DNA from: a virus
Direction: 5' to 3' (one strand)
IMG/VR virus record: IMGVR_UViG_3300028025_004184
Location: 1-60,134 of that record
Length of the DNA stretch: 60,134 nucleotides
The notes beneath the pieces were generated by a model. It was not told the origin of the DNA, made no database searches, and saw only the letters and a program-made list of their open reading frames with translations. How positions within the stretch are numbered: the first letter of the stretch is position 1; each line of letters starts with the position of its first letter. Below, in pieces: positions 57,882-60,134 of this stretch. A program made the translations under genes and the position numbers.

Positions 57882-58111
57882 AGTAACTCCTTTTCTAAGG
57901 AAGAAAGTTTTCTTACAAATCTATCTTGTTCGCAAGAAGCAATATGGACTTCAATATCATCTCCATCCCATACAGTACTCATCCATCGTATAAATATCAC
58001 ACTATTTCTCATTCTTTTAGAAATAACAACGTAGGACTCTCCAAGCATTGGATCATACCAAACCTCTCCAAATTTAGGAGATACGTCATTACTCTTTTTT
58101 CCATCTTTCAT
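57878..58111 (-). CDS. Small protein with SSLEKELL tail
   Basis: 77 residues from ATG 58111 (AAGAAGATT upstream); an earlier start would overlap the neighbour further. Strand-rich, SH3-like body (PKFGEVWYDPMLGESYVVIS) with the end VRKLSSLEKELL. Strikingly similar in plan to the early proteins at 2726-3156, 55 kb away. Confidence 0.8.
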   Translation of the reverse strand: MKDGKKSNDVSPKFGEVWYDPMLGESYVVISKRMRNSVIFIRWMSTVWDGDDIEVHIASCEQDRFVRKLSSLEKELL

Positions 58112-58292
58112 AATCTTCTTTCTTAACTCCACACTTAGCACAATCATACACTGAACTTGTTATAAGCACAATCTTTTTCCAGTCATGGCTGCATATTTTT
58201 TGATTCCAAGGTAGGTCTACTGTTTCCTTGCAATTTCTAGGAACAGGAGGAGGTAAGCAATCTTCGCCTTCATCGTCAGGAATCCAGAACAT
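58089..58292 (-). CDS. Small zinc-site protein, 67 residues
   Basis: MFWIPDDEGEDCLPPPVPRN, then KICSHDWKKIVLI and YDCAKCGVKKEDYERW. C/H/CxxC arrangement like a small zinc ribbon known in phage proteins. Unknown. Confidence 0.75.
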   Translation of the reverse strand: MFWIPDDEGEDCLPPPVPRNCKETVDLPWNQKICSHDWKKIVLITSSVYDCAKCGVKKEDYERWKKE

Positions 58293-58735
58293 TAAAACTC
58301 CAGAGATAAGCCTAAGCCAACTCTTTTAGAGGTATCAACTATTCCAACGGCTGATACGTTACCTATTAGTGGGATAGAAGCTATAACTCCTATATCTGCA
58401 CTTCTTTGTATATTATGAGCGTCTTTTATAGCCAAAACTCCAAGTGATATTGTAGACCCCTTGGATATTATCTTAGAAGTGCTACTACTAATAGAGGATG
58501 ATGTGTTAGATGAGGTATCTGATGTTTCTTCAGTAGTAGTGTCTGTTGTAGAAGTACCATCTGGCTTAATGACTGTAGTGGTACGAGTTTTTTTCTTTTC
58601 TTTCTTAGAAGAGGATGCTTGTTTAACTTCCACATACTTAGTAACTGTAACTATTTCTTGTTTAGGAGATAGCACATATCTTCCAATCAGTATGCAAACT
58701 GTAGCAATTATAAAATGAACTTTATACTTCATCAT
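58292..58735 (-). CDS. Membrane-anchored serine/threonine-rich protein, 147 residues
   Basis: N-terminal transmembrane helix (VHFIIATVCILIGRYVL), charged linker, long S/T-rich low-complexity segment (SDTSSNTSSSISSSTSK), then a beta-rich C-terminus ending GLGLSLEF. The layout (anchor, flexible periplasmic spacer, beta end with terminal F) suits a spanin-like or envelope-spanning protein, unproven. Confidence 0.7.
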   Translation of the reverse strand: MMKYKVHFIIATVCILIGRYVLSPKQEIVTVTKYVEVKQASSSKKEKKKTRTTTVIKPDGTSTTDTTTEETSDTSSNTSSSISSSTSKIISKGSTISLGVLAIKDAHNIQRSADIGVIASIPLIGNVSAVGIVDTSKRVGLGLSLEF

Positions 58736-58881
58736 TTTTTAATCCTCAAGCTCTTGATAAAATAAACTGCCGATATAATACCAAACAATAATCCTATTAT
58801 GTTGAATCTAGAATCTACTAAAAGTATGTTAACAAGTAAGCATGCATACCCACAAGTCAAGTATGTTAATTTCTTTTTCAT
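58732..58881 (-). CDS. 49-residue two-span membrane protein
   Basis: Two hydrophobic helices (LTYLTCGYACLLVNILL and IIGLLFGIISAVYFI) joined by a short polar turn, basic ends. ATGs overlap on both sides. Size and topology fit a small holin. No homologue recognised. Confidence 0.65.
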   Translation of the reverse strand: MKKKLTYLTCGYACLLVNILLVDSRFNIIGLLFGIISAVYFIKSLRIKK

Positions 58882-59045
58882 CCTAACTCTTTTCCTAAAC
58901 TAGATCTTCTACATAGTTCCTCAGCCAGTTCTTCATCGGTGAAATCTTCAAGAACAGAAAAATCTTTTATTTGAGCAAAGTCGCACAGAAATTCTTTGAG
59001 CATTTCATTATGATCTTCAATAATTTTTTGAATTTTATTATCCAT
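58878..59045 (-). CDS. 55-residue acidic helical protein, SSLGKELG tail
   Basis: Helical and acidic (EDHNEMLKEFLCDFAQ, LEDFTDEELAEELC) ending RRSSLGKELG. Clear member of the shared-tail set. Overlaps neighbours by 4 and 8 bases. Unknown. Confidence 0.75.
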   Translation of the reverse strand: MDNKIQKIIEDHNEMLKEFLCDFAQIKDFSVLEDFTDEELAEELCRRSSLGKELG

Positions 59046-59202
59046 TGCCTACCAACCTATCTATTACAATACAAGCAGATAGAACAACTGCCACAGTCAT
59101 AGCCATTCCTAAAAAAATACTAAGCTTATTTTTAGCAACATACACTCCAATAAACTTACCTATGTAATACCCTATAATTAATTTTAAAAGTGCGATAGCC
59201 AT
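59038..59202 (-). CDS. 54-residue membrane protein
   Basis: Two hydrophobic segments (IALLKLIIGYYIGKFIGVYV and IFLGMAMTVAVVLSACIVI). ATG starts in the stop of the upstream gene. Unknown; holin-like topology. Confidence 0.65.
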   Translation of the reverse strand: MAIALLKLIIGYYIGKFIGVYVAKNKLSIFLGMAMTVAVVLSACIVIDRLVGNG

Positions 59203-59528
59203 TAAATACGTCCTTGTAGTTTAAATTTTAATTTATCTAGAATAGACATTTTGGAAACACTTTCCACCTCATAAACACCTTCTGAGTAATACTTCATTCC
59301 ATCAAGTCTATAATCCCATCTAATGTATAGGTCTCCATCAGAGTTCATTTTCTTAACAGTACCAACTCCATGAATTGACATAAGCTCACAAATCAACTCC
59401 TCAACATTATCGGACCTAATTTCTTTCCTCAGTGGAGTAGTATGGCAATCTATCATTTTATTTATATTTGCATAGAATTGTAATCCATGCTTAGATATCT
59501 TTACTTTATCCCCAATATTAATATTCAT
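59202..59528 (-). CDS. SH3-like protein, 108 residues, unknown
   Basis: MNINIGDKVKISKHGLQFYA and KMNSDGDLYIRWDYRLDG suggest a small barrel like other phage proteins of type GDxVxIxxxG. Ends MSILDKLKFKLQGRI. Unknown. Confidence 0.75.
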   Translation of the reverse strand: MNINIGDKVKISKHGLQFYANINKMIDCHTTPLRKEIRSDNVEELICELMSIHGVGTVKKMNSDGDLYIRWDYRLDGMKYYSEGVYEVESVSKMSILDKLKFKLQGRI

Positions 59529-59719
59529 TTTCTCTCCTTAATACATTTAGCTAATGTTTTATAACTAGCATTAACCGGATCTATGCACTTTACATAATAT
59601 TGTTGGCATGATAATTGTAATTTAGATGTCATTTGTATGTTAGAACTTGAATCTGCACCTGCACCATTTAGCTGGCATAGTAAAGCTATTGTCTGTATAA
59701 TTTCCATATCAATGTCCAT
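59525..59719 (-). CDS. Small cysteine-containing protein, 64 residues
   Basis: First 45 residues contain three cysteines (IALLCQLNGAGADSSS, LQLSCQQYYVKCIDP) in a helical pattern; perhaps exported, but the N-terminus is acidic and not a good signal peptide. Overlaps the polymerase 3' end by 11 bases. Confidence 0.65.
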   Translation of the reverse strand: MDIDMEIIQTIALLCQLNGAGADSSSNIQMTSKLQLSCQQYYVKCIDPVNASYKTLAKCIKERK

Positions 59720-60134
59720 CTCGTAGGTTATATGCTATCTCAGGCTTTGCTATTAAAGGCATAGCCAATAAGTTAGTATTCTCCATACAATCTTGCACTA
59801 TTTCTTTAACTTTGTCAATACAGTCCTTATTGCAAGAAATTACCAACTGATCGTGAATCTGAAGACTAACCCAAGCATCTAGTCCTAATCTCAGAAATTC
59901 TCGTGACATAGCTATTGCTGCTCTATTCACAAGACTTGCAGCGGCTGATTGAATTGGAAAGTTTAGCGCATTGTTAAGCAAATTATTATACTCTTTTCTA
60001 ATAGTCTTAAGATCTTCCATAGGAACTTTATGCTTATGTGATAACTTAGGTAAAGCCTTGAAGTCTAAAATAGCATCTCCAAACTTTCTGTAAATCTCTC
60101 TAGCTCTTGGTAAATGCCTTACTCTACCGAACTT
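59709..60134 (-). CDS. DNA polymerase, family A (C-terminal part, runs off right edge)
   Basis: The frame is open to the window edge; 141 residues seen. GRVRHLPRA near the edge matches the fingers segment, NFPIQSAAASLVNRAAI is the conserved helix after it, and QIHDQLVI is motif C (usual HDE, here HDQ). Typical phage replicative polymerase of the Pol I type. The proofreading domain, if any, lies outside; the exonuclease at 55667 may complement it. Confidence 0.95.
   Translation of the reverse strand, partial: KFGRVRHLPRAREIYRKFGDAILDFKALPKLSHKHKVPMEDLKTIRKEYNNLLNNALNFPIQSAAASLVNRAAIAMSREFLRLGLDAWVSLQIHDQLVISCNKDCIDKVKEIVQDCMENTNLLAMPLIAKPEIAYNLRDGH

Overview
The window is about 60 kb of an AT-rich genome of a tailed bacteriophage with podovirus architecture. 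The order terminase, portal, scaffold, major capsid protein, fibres, adaptor, nozzle, internal virion proteins is typical of that group, and no sheath, tail tube or tape measure gene was seen. A family A DNA polymerase gene runs off the right edge and a small gene runs off the left edge, so part of the genome, including any phage RNA polymerase or primase/helicase, lies outside. No integrase, tRNA or CRISPR array was found. Nothing identifies the host. An exported ClpP-like protease with a signal peptide, sigma70 and sigma54 type promoters and an M15 peptidase suggest a diderm bacterium.

Layout. (1) 1-5.1 kb: leftward operon of very small genes, started by a host-type promoter at 5125-5153 and closed by a UUCG-tetraloop terminator at 1096-1117. 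Most of the proteins in it end in a shared peptide of the form SSLxKEL. Two gene-poor patches, 0.4-1.1 kb and 2.3-2.4 kb, hold nine sequences matching the sigma54 -24/-12 consensus, on both strands. A structured RNA candidate lies at about 249-576. (2) 5.2-48.3 kb: rightward late genes, preceded by repeats of a conserved element (consensus CACCCTTATATTA) that looks like a phage-specific promoter. The first block (5.2-9.4 kb) encodes a zinc-metallopeptidase-like protein, a protein-kinase-like protein, an acetyltransferase-like protein and a second metallopeptidase-like protein. Three of them share a small-residue hydrophobic segment and a basic C-terminal tag that recurs at the end of an internal virion protein at 41-43 kb. 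Then come terminase, portal, small head genes, scaffold, capsid, about 16 kb of modular fibre and adhesin genes, adaptor and nozzle with inserted beta domains, and a five-gene internal virion protein cluster. (3) 48.3-60.1 kb: leftward replication, nucleotide metabolism and lysis genes, tightly overlapping. They include a ClpX-like unfoldase without its ClpP-docking loop, an exported ClpP-like protease, MazG-like, HNH and GIY-YIG nucleases, a DnaQ-like exonuclease, an M15 peptidase (probable endolysin) and DNA polymerase.

Transcription logic, inferred. Leftward early and middle genes use host sigma70 promoters with extended -10 boxes (TGn). Rightward late genes use the CACCCTTA element. The two long units diverge near 5.15 kb and converge, with overlapping 3' ends, at 48.33 kb. 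A second copy of the structured RNA (about 40690-40960, minus strand, with a near-consensus sigma70 promoter) sits between nozzle and internal virion genes.

Most promising for new biology: the tagged virion-effector block, the sigma54 site array, the paired RNA, the C-terminal SSLxKEL family and the ClpX-like/ClpP-like pair.
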